A stretch of 64,000 bases of DNA. Origin: Nematostella vectensis (lineage: Eukaryota > Cnidaria > Anthozoa > Actiniaria > Edwardsiidae). Shown piece by piece: positions 11,801-21,951 of the stretch (its first letter is position 1; the number at the start of each line of letters is the position of its first letter). The translations under genes and the position numbers were made by a program. Below the pieces are notes generated by a model. It had not been told where the DNA came from, made no database searches, and was given only the letters and a program-made list of their open reading frames with translations. The stretch covers positions 8,554,313 to 8,618,312 of the forward strand of contig NC_064041.1 of the NCBI RefSeq assembly GCF_932526225.1, read 5' to 3'.

Positions 11801-12302
11801 GTTCAGTACAAAAGAAATACTGATATACCAAAACAGCAATGCAGAATAGCAGGCACTTAAGTTTAATGAATAGCAGAAAATGAATTTTCTTATTCCAATT
11901 CTTATAGTACTCGCTAAAATAAACAATCTACCCTCCACCAACTCTGTCTGTGTGGTTTTAAACAGCGAACAAAACGGAACACGAAAGTCGAGTTTTCACT
12001 GGGAGATTAAGGTCGAACGAGAAACAGAGTGTGCGAAAGAGCAAAAGGAAGAAAACGTAAGTGTTCGGTTTCCTCTTCGACTCGTGTTTTCCCGCTTGTG
12101 TCTTCTTCGCTTCCTTCTCCGTCTCCACATTCTTTAACAGTGAATATGGATCCTTTAAATTTCAAGACAAGACTTAAACGTTTCTGGAACCTATTTACCT
12201 GCCTGCCAGTGATTAAAAAGGTGTAACAATATTGGCGTACTAACCGTAACTAAACGAGGCCTGGGCAAGAAGGCCCAACACGAATATCGACAGAAACATC
12301 AT
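8718..12302 (-). CDS. Secreted chymotrypsin/elastase-like S1 serine protease with C-terminal ShKT domain, 308 aa, six exons
   Basis: Gene span on the minus strand. Coding exons: 12302-12245, 11765-11565, 10925-10716, 10124-9804, 9637-9599 and 8815-8718. Every intron is GT-AG with the same phase, and the total is 927 bases including the stop. Exon 1 encodes a signal peptide (start [10 protein letters not shown]; an in-frame TAG lies three codons upstream). A propeptide cysteine (C22) precedes the activation site R30|I31 in TRIINGE. The catalytic triad is H71 (TAAHC), D119 (NDVTLL) and S214 (GDSGGP). The S1 pocket has S208, V235 and S246 at the chymotrypsin 189/216/226 positions, so chymotrypsin- or elastase-like specificity is inferred and trypsin-like specificity is not. 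A 39-bp exon encodes a Gly/Asn/Ser linker (about 264-277). The last exon encodes a ShKT domain with six cysteines (C278, C285, C292, C301, C305, C308), the last being the final residue. Likely secreted in digestive or gland cells. ShKT domains occur in sea anemone channel toxins but also as ordinary domains fused to enzymes; toxicity is not implied. Confidence 0.92.
8844..9006. mobile_element. MITE with CAGGGACGGATC end and 5-bp target duplication AAAGT
   Basis: It begins CAGGGACGGATCTAGG and ends GGTTCCGCCCCTG, imperfect inverted ends. It is flanked on both sides by AAAGT (8839-8843 and 9007-9011). C-rich tracts fill the interior. It is one of six elements here with CAG...CTG ends and exact 5-bp duplications. 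It lies just upstream of the ShKT exon, inside intron 5. Confidence 0.8.
10186..10585 (-). repeat. Interspersed repeat family A, copy 2, inside a protease intron
   Basis: Reverse complement match to 333-604 along its whole length, with about 100 extra bases in the middle (about 10320-10450, containing CGCGCGAGAAATGAGGCGAG read on the minus strand). It fills much of intron 3 of the protease gene. Confidence 0.75.
10965..11045. repeat. Imperfect ATC/ATT trinucleotide microsatellite
   Basis: Runs of ATCATC, ATTATC and ACCATAATC fill this part of protease intron 2. They produce a methionine/isoleucine-rich open frame on the minus strand that is not a protein. Confidence 0.7.
11051..11210 (+). 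repeat. Interspersed repeat family G, intronic copy
   Basis: Shares collinear blocks with about 14417-14580 and its duplicate about 20079-20240: GTAAACTTG.AGGAATT, CTAACGTTTTA.A, CACAGG, GCGCTTGC/GCGCTCGC, and CCATTTA.AAAA followed by a CATTGAT block. It is diverged, so this is an old dispersed repeat. Confidence 0.65.
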
Positions 12303-12425
12303 CTTCCCCTATGAACGTCTCCAATAAAGTCTGGCGTCTATTTTCGACGGATTTAAGTCCTCGTCTGTTTGATCATCATTCCAGGTGTTTATCCGCAGCT
12401 TTCAGCTGATTTGTGGGATGCTAAG

Positions 12426-12579
12426 CAGGCCTGTAGCCAGAATCAAAATTTTACCGAGGCAAAGCTTGCCACTAAATCCAACAAAAGCAGGTGTTTTATC
12501 TCATACTTTTCAATTGTGAAACACTAAACATCAAAATTTTACCGAGGCGAGTGCCCCATGATGGCTGGCTACGGCCCTG
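12426..12579. mobile_element. MITE with CAGGCCTGTAGCC end and 5-bp target duplication CTAAG
   Basis: Ends CAGGCCTGTAGCCAG and CTGGCTACGGCCCTG form an inverted repeat. CTAAG flanks both sides (12421-12425 and 12580-12584). Internally ATCAAAATTTTACCGAGGC occurs twice in direct orientation. A second copy lies inverted at 27368-27527. It sits just upstream of the protease start. Confidence 0.85.
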
Positions 12580-13062
12580 CTAAGTCAAGGGCCTTAGAAG
12601 TAATTAGGGAAGAGGATTTAGAAAGGCATGAGAACCTCCCTTGCTTTGACCAGAAGACCATAACTTGTGAGACTAGAAAAACTTCAGACAAGCTATATCT
12701 TGGTGTTATGAGTAGCAGATCAGGGAAATAAAACAACATAAAGTTAAAATGGTATGTTTTATGCCTAGTTTCGCTAGCGTTTCGAGCGTTAGATCTTCAT
12801 CGAAGCAAAACATCTTTTTTTTCTCTTTCAAACTATATGTCCCTATATTTCCCTTGTATTTCCTAGTCATGCTGGTGCAATTTTAATTTGAGTTTTTTTT
12901 CTCACAAATAAAGCTTTGTATATCCTTCAATGTGAATAATTTTTATCTAGTGATTTGCAGGAATCACTCTCGTGGCTTACGTTACAAGTGTACAATATTT
13001 GGCACTGTATATAATCAAAAAGCCCAAACTGTCGCGATCTCGTACCAGAACAATGAATACAA
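12580..13062. other. Intergenic spacer
   Basis: AT-rich sequence between the protease promoter side and the segmental duplication. No gene or strong repeat apart from the block beginning about 13015, which also occurs at 7545. Confidence 0.5.
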
Positions 13063-13145
13063 TACACCAAAAACTGGAATTCGACTCTGCCAAATTTTTA
13101 ATAAAGACGAAAATTTGGCAGAGTCGAATTCCAGTTTTTGGTGTA
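13063..13145. repeat. Perfect 36-bp hairpin at the duplication boundary
   Basis: 13063-13098 and 13110-13145 are exact reverse complements (arms beginning TACACCAAAAACTGGAATTC) around an 11-base loop. Copy A of the duplication begins within this structure. Copy B at about 18991 has only the loop and right arm. Confidence 0.9.
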
Positions 13146-13769
13146 TGGCACCGTATATGATATAGCACTTTTCGCGACGCCTTTGTATGCATGTTCAATA
13201 GAAGCCATAAAGCCAATGTTGATGCAGCCAGTTAAGTTTTGCACATTGAAGACAGCTAATATACACTTTATAAATATCATAGAAGAGGGATGTCATATTC
13301 ATCCTACTGGGGTAAAAATTCCACAGTTCGTCAATCTTAAAACGCTACGTATTTTGGCGTGTTCAACAGCAAATTTACCCCTAAGAGGACGGCAAATTGG
13401 GTGGGGTCAAAGCATTTTTTCAACACTAGAGGACGGTGCTAAAAATAAATACAATTTCAGTTTCTTGAATTTATTATGATCAGTTGACGGTAAGGTACAG
13501 AGTTAAGTAAAGTGAAGATATCCTTTTATGTATTGAATAGGTTTATTGTTGAATAACTTTCGCCGCCTACCATAGAATGTTAGAAGAATCTTTGGACAAC
13601 TTCTATTTTTATCTATTCCATTTCATCTCCCATGTAGCATTGGTGATAGTCGATATCTACAGAATGAAAGCTCTTTTTATTTTTTTTTATTTAATTTAAA
13701 TTTAATTTTTATCTATTTAATTCCATCTTCCATTTTTCTATTGTTTAGAAGCAAGAAGTCTTTTCTATA

Positions 13770-14132
13770 CTCATAGAAATGTTCCAGGGACGATGAAGCT
13801 AACGAAGAATATGTTCTTTCTTATGCATATTTATGTAATAATTATCTGAAATGTTATAATAAAAACTATAAAAAAGAAGTGTTCCTCTGGCTCATAGAAA
13901 TGTTCCAATGACGACGAAGCTAACAAAGAATATGTTCTTTCTTATGCATATTTATGTAATAATTATCTGAAATGTTATAATAAAAACTATAAAAAAGAAG
14001 TGTTCCTCTGGCTCATAGAAATGTTCCAATGACGACGAAGCTAACAAAGAATATGTTCTTTCTTATGCATATTTATGTAATAATTATCTGGAATGTTATA
14101 ATAAAAACTATAAAAAAGTGTTCCTCTGGACC
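13770..14132. repeat. Three tandem 121-bp units, copy A only
   Basis: The unit beginning TCATAGAAATGTTCCA recurs at offsets of 121 bp. Copy B carries a single unit at about 19670-19790. The array therefore expanded, or copy B contracted, after the duplication. Confidence 0.9.
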
Positions 14133-14728
14133 ATAGCAGGGTGTTGGGCACAGGGGGCACGTGCCTTAACACCTAAAAATAAAACTTATCTCCTTGCACA
14201 AGGCCTGTAATTGCATGTTGCACGCTGTATGTACAGACGGCTCACCGTCACTCCAAGTAACACCTTGTGAACACAGCTTAAAGATGTTTGTATCGGTATA
14301 GCTGATTTTCTATTTTCAATTTTCTATTCGTTTGAAATTCTAGTAGGTTTTCCATTCGAAAACGATGTGGCATTTTTGGGCCCGAGAGACAGTTCCGGAT
14401 TCAATTTTTGCATCATTCCTACGTAAACTTGCAGGAATTAGATGTTTACAACGTTTTTTCTGAACTTTACGTTACAAGAGACACAAATCCTAACGTTTTA
14501 TATTATCACAGGCATCATGTGCGCTTGCCCTAGGCTTTTTAAAACCATTTAAAAAGGGACAGTCATTGATTATAATCACTGGTGGGATGGAATTTGCTGT
14601 AGAGGTATTTTAAATTTGCCATTCATGTTTGTTAGAGGAAAATAAATTGAATATACTGTTCCCTTATTCCTCGTGTTCCTTTCGTCGTAAATACTTTACT
14701 GGGTCATTCTTATGGGATATTTCTGCTT

Positions 14729-15640
14729 TTATGGTTGATTTTGCAGTTCAACCTGCTCGTGTTCATCAAGACATTCCATGTGACTCAAAATATCCTTGCC
14801 ATCATGAAACATCTTGAACCAGAAAAACTTTTCAACGGTGTAATAAAACATCACATTGGTAAACCTACGAAGTATCAGGAACAAACTGGCGAACTTGCTG
14901 GGCAGTCGCGTATCCTCAATTCCAGGAAGCCCCGAGACATGGAATCCCAGTTGCACTGAGCCCAAAACAAACATGGTGAAGTTTACCAGGAACATAAGAA
15001 ATAGATTGGCTTTAATGATCCATTTTTGACGGTAAAAGCACTCCTTTGAGATGATGGTATAGTTGAGTATTGGTACCATAGTAGCCATAACAGCGTACTG
15101 AAAACAAAACGATGCAAAGATCCCAAAGCCCACACCACTAACTTCTTCGTATTTTGTCTTTAGGACAATTATAAACGCGCTAGCTGCTGATAACAAACAT
15201 ATAAACATTAAGATCCAAAAGTTTGGGTTTCTGATCAATTTTTTCATGACACGTCTCATACCGGAGACACCTTTGTACATGAGTAATGCACCAAGACAAA
15301 TAATAATGTTCGCCACATGAGACACCATCCACACCAGCTCGATTTCTTTGTCATATGGGAACACTATGGAGTCGTTACATCCATGAGTGGCCGCCTCCTC
15401 GTCCAGACAACACGCAACGCCACGCGGTACGTAGAATACAACTAGCCCGATGAACTGCCAGGAAAGGAATAAGGAGTATGCCATCTTAGAGGCTACGCGC
15501 GGACGTGTCCGGCAGGCCAGGCGGAGCAGAAGGCGCAGGCATGATGCTATACTAGCATCGTATTGTACTGTGTTAGCCGACAGCAAAGGTAGTTTACTCT
15601 CTTTTTCACAAGACTTGTCGCCGTGCTTTGTGGGTTGCAT
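14729..15640 (-). CDS. Multi-pass membrane protein of unknown family, copy A (303 aa from the chosen start)
   Basis: I do not recognise the family. Six hydrophobic segments are visible: about 54-76, 101-122, 141-160, 171-197, 208-234 and 251-275. The N-terminal 50 residues are hydrophilic and end in a basic stretch (RLLLRLACRTRPR), suggesting a cytosolic N-terminus. The first outside loop has C77, C78, C88 and a sequon at N89. The C-tail is acidic. Start choice: the open frame continues upstream, but a strong splice acceptor (pyrimidine run then CAG) ends at 15697, so upstream codons near 15721 are intron. Residues between 15696 and 15640 may be coding if an upstream exon exists; otherwise ATG at 15640 begins the protein. 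A PGAP2/FRAG1/DRAM-like multi-pass fold is conceivable but unsupported by a motif. Confidence 0.8.
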   Translation of the reverse strand: MQPTKHGDKSCEKESKLPLLSANTVQYDASIASCLRLLLRLACRTRPRVASKMAYSLFLSWQFIGLVVFYVPRGVACCLDEEAATHGCNDSIVFPYDKEIELVWMVSHVANIIICLGALLMYKGVSGMRRVMKKLIRNPNFWILMFICLLSAASAFIIVLKTKYEEVSGVGFGIFASFCFQYAVMATMVPILNYTIISKECFYRQKWIIKANLFLMFLVNFTMFVLGSVQLGFHVSGLPGIEDTRLPSKFASLFLILRRFTNVMFYYTVEKFFWFKMFHDGKDILSHMECLDEHEQVELQNQP

Positions 15641-15917
15641 CGTGTTTTCACTTTTCACTGAAAAGGTTTTTTGTGTCTTCTTGTACCAGTTGCAGCCTGA
15701 AAAAAAAAATGAAATTTTCATTTAGTTATCGGAATGATGAAAATCTATTGTTGATTTTTTTACGCTTGCTCTCATTGGTTATCAGAGTAAGATTTTTTTA
15801 GGAATTCAATGGTTAATGGGTATCACTCGCCATGTTGTCATCCTAGCGAAATACATTCATTGCCACCGGCTGATTTGGTAAAGGTATTGCAATATTTTTT
15901 TAAAGGTATTGCAATAT

Positions 15918-16277
15918 GACATGACGGAAAAACCTGGAAAGAGAGAAGACACAATTTATTTATTTATTTATTTATACTTTCACCGTTAAAAAAATATTAA
16001 ATCGTACTAACTAAATATAAATGGTGGGGGAAACACAACAAAGCTTGGCTCCACATAAAGTGCACCCTTTCGACTAAGATATATCTATAATTAATAACTA
16101 ATCAGGGACGAGAAGCTCAAATTTCAATGACATTTTACAAAAAGTCGCATCAGTTTAAAAAAAGTTGCACTTGATATTTTGTTTGCTATAAGTTACTAAG
16201 TACTCAGAGAAATTCTCCGCATTATTCGATGTGAAATGGGCTTATTTGAAGCGTCACGTCATGTTTTTCCGTCATGT
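15918..16277 (+). mobile_element. Family C MITE, duplication copy A
   Basis: Ends GACATGACGGAAAAACC and TGTTTTTCCGTCATGT form a terminal inverted repeat of about 15 bp. The interior carries an ATTT microsatellite and a block with AAATTTCAATGACA and AAAAAGTCGCAT. Other copies are at 21569, 41496 and 44023. Open frames starting near 16231 read out of the element end. Confidence 0.8.
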
Positions 16278-17350
16278 AGGACGGAAAAGAGAAAATGAGC
16301 GTTTGGTTGTGTTGTTCCTGACTCTTCAGTCAAAGTCGGTGAGTTTGCTAAAAGACATGCAAAGTTACCAAAGTCTTATCCAGTTATTAAGCAGCAAAAT
16401 CAGGCCTGAAGGAGTAAGATAGCTCTTCTCTTTATTAGATGAGTATGAGTATCATAAAAAAAGAAAGAAAAACTCCGTTAACGTTCTTGAAGACTCAAGA
16501 CAAGTAAAACTTGAGAATAACCTTCGCAACGAATTGGAAACGCGTCTTGTATCGAGTACAATATTTATTGGGACGTTTAATGGAGCCTTCACAAACGCAA
16601 TTAAACTAAAAGAAGAGCCTTCAAAACGCATCCGAAACCTAAAGCCTGCCTTGTCACTCTAGTAATTAAGATGTGTAAGATGTGTCCATTTTACAGAGAG
16701 ATATTGAAACTGGAATGCCGGAAATAATGCCTTGTTCTTTAGTGTGCAAATGTTGCTAATTTGAATAAAAAGAATCCGTGTTACAAAAACTTGGCAAGCT
16801 GTCAGAGCTGGAAAAAATTCACAAGTCCATAGTTTCTTTTCCAAAAAACCCTCAAATAGGCGTGAGATTTAGATTAAGTTTTCTCGAAAAATCATATTAT
16901 CTATTGATTTTTTAAGCGCGCTCAATGTTATTATTGGGGCTATTGCTATAGATCAGACTACTATTGCTGCTGCTTACCTGTTAAGTTTGTTAATAGTGCT
17001 GATTCCTAACCAGACAGTATTTCTGTTTCGTAATACAGCCTTTTGGGCTTATTTCTGTTTTTACAATAGTAAGGTTCCGAAATGCCAGTTTATTTAGAAT
17101 TTATAACATTTAAGCTTCTAGTAGATAATTACATTGATTAAAAGTGAGTTAAAAAGACAGGAAACATCGTTAGCAAAAGGGACCGCTATACCTTTCGCTA
17201 AGTCTTGCAGTCGTTCTTGACTTCCCAAGGGGATTCTGTCGAACTCGCAGCTTCTGTCGATGTGGTTGTAAAATTAGTTTCGAAAGCAATATTAGAATCG
17301 CAATGCATATCAATCAAACTTAACGACTTACTTATCAAATTAGACATGCA
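16278..17350. other. Non-coding part of duplication copy A
   Basis: AT-rich sequence repeated almost exactly at about 21952-23041. Short frames conserved between the copies simply reflect the recent duplication. Copy B has an extra 18 bp near 22925 where AACTC.CAGCTTCTGTCG is tandemly repeated. It could contain upstream exons of the minus-strand membrane protein gene, but I cannot identify any. Confidence 0.5.
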
Positions 17351-17508
17351 CAGGGCCGTAGCAGGGGACAGGGCACTTGGGGCATGTGTCCCCCAATATT
17401 TTCAAAAATTATAAGGAAATGACCAGTAAGGGCGTGGCTGTGCCCCAATATTTTCTCAATGTTCCTGTATTGTGCCCCTCCAATATTCCGAGGACTGCTG
17501 CGGCACTG
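17351..17508. mobile_element. Family D MITE, CAGGGCCGTAGC end, 5-bp duplication ATGCA (copy A)
   Basis: Starts CAGGGCCGTAGCAGGGG and ends GCTGCGGCACTG, with ATGCA on both sides (17346-17350 and 17509-17513). The interior has repeated CCCCCAATATTTTC blocks. It was already present before the segmental duplication, because copy B has the same insertion with the same target duplication. Confidence 0.85.
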
Positions 17509-17918
17509 ATGCATGATATATTAGTTCCAGTACGGAAACCTACAAGGGCAATTCAACAACCAATCCAAAAGCAACAACAACAATACCAAATTGGTTTATA
17601 AAAAAAATAGCGATTCGCAAATCATTTTATTGATTCACAATTCTTTTTCTATGGAACTTACATGGCCCGAGTTGCGAAAAGGCTTTGTAAATTAGTGTTC
17701 ATGTTAAATTTGTAGTAATGTTTTCGTTAATGTTAAGTTAGGTATACTGATTGAAAAAAAACTTACTTATGAAAAAAACTAATAATTGCTCTTGTTTTTA
17801 TGGTTTCTATTGATGATAATGATGGTGTTATAACTTATACTTGTATTTCTTCTTATATATTAGGACGTATACATGGAAATGTTCTATGGATAGCGGTATT
17901 TTTCGTTGCTTTTCAATT

Positions 17919-18089
17919 CAGGGCCGTAGCAAGGGGTGCGGCACTGGGGCCATGCCCCTCCCCCAATATTTTCGAACATTTTAAGGAAATGACCAGAAGG
18001 GGCGTGACCCCCAATATTTTCTGTATTGTGTCCCCCCCCCCCCCCCCCAACTCTTACATGGCCTGCTACAGCTCCTCAAAGGGTTGCTG
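17919..18089. mobile_element. Second family D element of copy A
   Basis: Begins CAGGGCCGTAGCAAGGGG and contains the same CCCCCAATATTTTC and GAAATGACCAGAAGG blocks. The right end is less clear. AATT occurs at both proposed edges, but the 5-bp duplication is not exact. Confidence 0.65.
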
Positions 18090-18248
18090 AATTGGCCGGA
18101 GGAAAGGGTCATCAATGTCAATTTACTTCCGAGACTACTGCGTCACCTCTCGGTACGTGTTCGATGGGTCAAATGCTGATTAAAATATAAACAAAAGAAT
18201 TCTTTGAGGGACAGAGAAATTTGCAAACACTATCTAACTCTCAGGACT

Positions 18249-18472
18249 CAGGGCGACGCGGAGACCGGAAGCGAACGTACGCGCGAACACGATCCTCGGG
18301 GACCCAGGGCGACGCAGAGACCGGAAGCGAACGTACGCGCGAACACGATCCTCGGGGACCCAGGGCGACGCGGAGACCGGAAGCGAACGAACGCGCGAAC
18401 ACGATCCTCGGGGACCCAGGGCGACGCAGAGACCGGAAGCGAACGTACGCGCGAAGACGATCCTCTGGGACC
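18249..18472. repeat. CpG-rich 57-bp minisatellite, four units (copy A)
   Basis: Units begin CAGGGCGACGCGGAGACCGG and include CGTACGCGCGAACACGATCC. Because 57 is a multiple of three, several frames stay open through the array. Copy B has three units at 23928-24096. Base composition is strikingly GC- and CpG-rich compared with its surroundings. Confidence 0.9.
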
Positions 18473-18593
18473 AGAGCTCAATTTGTTCTCCTACATAGCA
18501 TTTAATTTTGGGGTAGCATTAGCATGTGTGGATAAAAAATCAGGCACCTTTCTAAAGGGTGAGTGCATCAATATGTAATGCATGACTGGAGGT

Positions 18594-18832
18594 ATATGAC
18601 TGACACGTCAAAATCCTTGTCAACTATTGGGCTATCCCCTCCTGCAGTTTGGTCTAGATCAGAGTTAATGCGACGGAGTTATCACGATTCTTGGAGACCC
18701 ACTTTATGGGTATCTTGACTGGGTGCTTAGAAAAATTTCACTAGGAGAAACTAGACTTCCTAAACTAAACTTCATCAAACTACCAGAGGTGATAGCCCAA
18801 TAGATGACAAGGGTTTTTGCGTGTCACTCATG
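18594..18832. mobile_element. Foldback element near the end of duplication copy A
   Basis: The left arm at about 18594-18650 (GACTGACACGTCAAAATCC, CTATTGGGCTATC) and the right arm at about 18777-18832 (GATAGCCCAATAGATGACA, GCGTGTCACTCAT) are reverse complements with about 10 percent mismatches. The spacer contains ATCACGATTCTTGGAGACCC. Confidence 0.8.
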
Positions 18833-20388
18833 GTTATGGAGTGTTGCTATGGTGACCAGTTAATTTTCAAAGTAAGTGGAAATGTACCAAAAATCTGGGC
18901 TGTGCATGATATTTATAATGCTATTTATTTTTAATAGAGAAGAGAAAATATAATTGACAAGACTGCAGTACGGAGACTTAATACGGAGTCTTTAATAAGA
19001 CGAAAATTTGGCAGAGTCGAATTCCAGTTTTTGGTGTATGGCACTGTATATGATATAGCACTTTTCGCGACTCCTTTGTATGCATGTTCAATAGAAGCCA
19101 TAAAGCCAATGTTGATGCAGCCAGTTAAGTTTTGCACATTGAAGACAGCTAATACACACTTTATAAATATTATAGAAGAGGGATGTCATATTTATCCTAA
19201 TGGGGTAAAAATTCCACAGTTCGTCAATCTTAAAACGCTACGACTTTTGGCGTGTTCAACAGCAAATTTACCCCTAAGAGGACGGCAAATTGGGTGGGGT
19301 CAAAACATTTTTTTCAACACTAGAGGACGGTACTAAAAATAAATACAATTTCAGTTTCTTGAATTTATTATGATCAGTTGACGGTAAGGTACAGAGTTAA
19401 GTAAAGTGAAGATATCCTTTTATGTATTGAATAGGTTTATTGTTGAATAACTTTCGCCGCCTACCATAGAATGTTAGAAGAATCTTTGGACAACTTCTAT
19501 TTTTATCTATTCCATTTCATCTCCCATGTAGCATTGGTGATAGTCGATATCTACAGAATGAAAGCTCTTTTTATTTTATTTTTATTTAATATAAATTTTA
19601 TTTTTATCTATTTAATTTCATCTTCCATTTTTCTATTGTTTAGAAGCAAGAAGTCTTTTCTATACTCATAGAAATGTTCCAGGGACGATGAAGCTAACGA
19701 AGAATATGTTCTTTCTTATGCATATTTATGTAATAATTATCTGGAATGTTATAATAAAAACTATAAACAAGAAGTGTTCCTGTGGGCCATAGCAGGTTGT
19801 GGGGCACAGAGGGCACGTGCCTTAACACCTAAAAATAAAACTTATCTCCTTGCACAAGGTCTGTAATTGCATGTTGCACGCTGTATGTACAGACGGCTCA
19901 CCGTCACTCCGAGTATCACCTTGTGAACACAGCTTAAAGATGTTTGTATCGGTATAGCTGATTTTCTATTTTCAATTTTCTATTCGTTTGAAATTCTAGT
20001 AGGTTTTCTATTCGAAAACGATGTAGCATTTTTGGGCCCGAGAGACAGTTCCGATCGGATTCAATTTTTGCCTCATTCCTACGTAAACTTGCAGGAATTA
20101 GATGTTTACAACGTTTTTTTGAACTCTACGTTAAAAGAGACACAAATCCTAACGTTTTATATTATCACAGGCATCATGTGCGCTTGCCCTAGGCTTTTTA
20201 AAACCATTTAAAAAGGGACAGTCATTGATTATAATCACTGGTGGGATGGAGTTTGCTGCAGAGGTATTTTAAATTTGCCATTCATGTTTGTTAGAGGAAA
20301 ATAAATTGCAATATACTGTTCCCTTATTCCTGGTGTTCCTTTCGTCGTAAATACTTTACTGGGTCATTCTTATGGGATATTTCTGCTT

Positions 20389-21300
20389 TTATGGTTGATT
20401 TTGCAGTTCAACTTGCTCGTGTTCATCAAGACATTCCATGTGACTCAAAATATCCTTGCCATCATGAAACATCTTGAACCAGAAAAACTTTTCAACGGTG
20501 TAATAAAACATCACATTGGTAAACCTACGAAGTATCAGGAACAGACTGGTGAACTTGCTGGGCAGTCGCGTATCCTCAATTCCAGGAAGCCCCGAGACAT
20601 GGAATCCCAGCTGCACTGAGCCCAAAACAAACATGGTGAAGTTTACCAGGAACATAAGAAATAGATTGGCTTTAATGATCCATTTTTGACGGTAAAAGCA
20701 CTCCTTTGAGATGATGGTATAGTTGAGTATTGGTACCATAGTAGCCATAACAGCGTACTGAAAACAAAACGATGCAAAGATCCCAAAGCCCACACCACTA
20801 ACTTCTTCGTATTTTGTCTTCAGGACAATTATAAACGCGCTAGCTGCTGATAACAAAGATATAAACATTAAGATCCAAAAGTTCGGGTTTCTGATCAATT
20901 TTCTCATGACACGTCTCATACCGGAGACACCTTTGTACATGAGTAATGCACCAAGACAAATAATAATGTTCGCCACATGAGACACCATCCACACCAGCTC
21001 GATTTCTTTGTCATATGGGAACACTATGGAGTCGTTACATCCATGAGTGGCCGCCTCCTCGTCCAGACAACACGCAACGCCACGCGGTACGTAGAATACA
21101 ACTAGCCCGATGAACTGCCAGGAAAGGAATAAGGAGTATGCCACCTTAGAGGCTACGCGCGGACGTGTCCGGCGGGCCAGGCGGAGCAGAAGGCGCAGGC
21201 ATGATGCTATACTAGCATCGTATTGTACTGTGTTAGCCGACAGCAAAGGTAGTTTACTCTCTTTTTCACAAGACTTATCGCCGTGCTTTGTGGGTTGCAT
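20389..21300 (-). CDS. Multi-pass membrane protein of unknown family, copy B (303 aa)
   Basis: Duplicate of the gene at 14729-15640, with the same length, same six hydrophobic segments and same acceptor (exon start at 21356). Five residues differ from copy A (C43R, M53V, K133R, C148S, A251T in this numbering), against about six silent differences. No stop or frameshift separates the copies, so both look intact. The replacements lie in the basic region, at helix edges and at one helix Cys. The possible in-frame ATG upstream of the acceptor in copy A is lost here (ATG to TTA-type change in the intron), which supports M at 21300 or an upstream exon as the true start. Confidence 0.8.
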   Translation of the reverse strand: MQPTKHGDKSCEKESKLPLLSANTVQYDASIASCLRLLLRLARRTRPRVASKVAYSLFLSWQFIGLVVFYVPRGVACCLDEEAATHGCNDSIVFPYDKEIELVWMVSHVANIIICLGALLMYKGVSGMRRVMRKLIRNPNFWILMFISLLSAASAFIIVLKTKYEEVSGVGFGIFASFCFQYAVMATMVPILNYTIISKECFYRQKWIIKANLFLMFLVNFTMFVLGSVQLGFHVSGLPGIEDTRLPSKFTSLFLILRRFTNVMFYYTVEKFFWFKMFHDGKDILSHMECLDEHEQVELQNQP

Positions 21301-21568
21301 CGTGTTTTCACTTTTCACTGAAAAGGTTTTTTGTGTCTTCTTGTACCAGTTGCAGCCTGAAAAAAAAAATTAAATTTTCATTTAGTTATCGGAATGATGA
21401 AAATCTATTGTTGATTTTTTTACGCTTGCTCTTATTGGCTCTCAGAGTAAGATTTTTTTAGGAATTCAATGGTTAATGGGTATCACTCGCCATGTTGTCA
21501 TCCTAGCGAAATACATTCATTGCCACCGGCTGATTTGGTATAGGTATTGCAATATTTTCGGTTGAAAT

Positions 21569-21951
21569 GACATGACGGAAAAACCTGGAAAACGCGCAAT
21601 TCCAGATAGAGAGAGAAGACACAATTTATTTATTTATTTATTTACAAACTTTCACCGTTAAAAAAAGTTTAAATCGTACTAACTAAATATAAATGGTGGG
21701 GGGAAACACAACAAAGCTTGGCTCCACATAAAGTGCACCCTTCCGACTAAGATATATCTATAATTTATAACTAATCAGGGACGAGAAGCTCAAATTTCAA
21801 ATGACACTTTACAAAAAGTCGCATCAGTTTAAAAAAAGCTGCACTTGATATTTTGTTTGCTATAAGTTACTAAGTACTCAGAGAAATTCTCCGCATTATT
21901 CGATGTGAAATGGGCTTATTTGAAGCGTCACGTCATGTTTTTCCGTCATGT
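21569..21951 (+). mobile_element. Family C MITE, duplication copy B
   Basis: Same ends as the copy A element, but it keeps about 20 bp near the left end (ACGCGCAATTCCAGATAG) that copy A lacks. That stretch is also present in the unrelated copy at 41496, so copy A carries the deletion. Confidence 0.8.

Larger units (their letters stand above)
13097..18938. repeat. Segmental tandem duplication, copy A
   Basis: About 5.8 kb repeated in the same orientation at 18991-24561, with 49 bp between the copies. Identity looks like 98-99 percent in aligned stretches by eye. Length differences come mainly from tandem repeats: copy A has three 121-bp units at 13770-14132 and four 57-bp units at 18249-18472. 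Contents in order are AT-rich spacer, a membrane protein gene on the minus strand, a family C MITE, two family D elements, a GC-rich minisatellite and a foldback. Confidence 0.95.

Noticed and set aside
15641..15721. Upstream ATG of the copy A membrane protein frame
   Set aside because: It lies beyond a strong splice acceptor (pyrimidine tract and CAG ending at 15697) and is absent in copy B.
16231..16422. Frame conserved at 21905-22096
   Set aside because: Conservation is due to the recent duplication, and its start lies in a MITE end.
18204..18578. Arg/Thr-rich frame through the 57-bp array
   Set aside because: A multiple-of-three minisatellite keeps several frames open; unit number differs between copies and no domain is visible.
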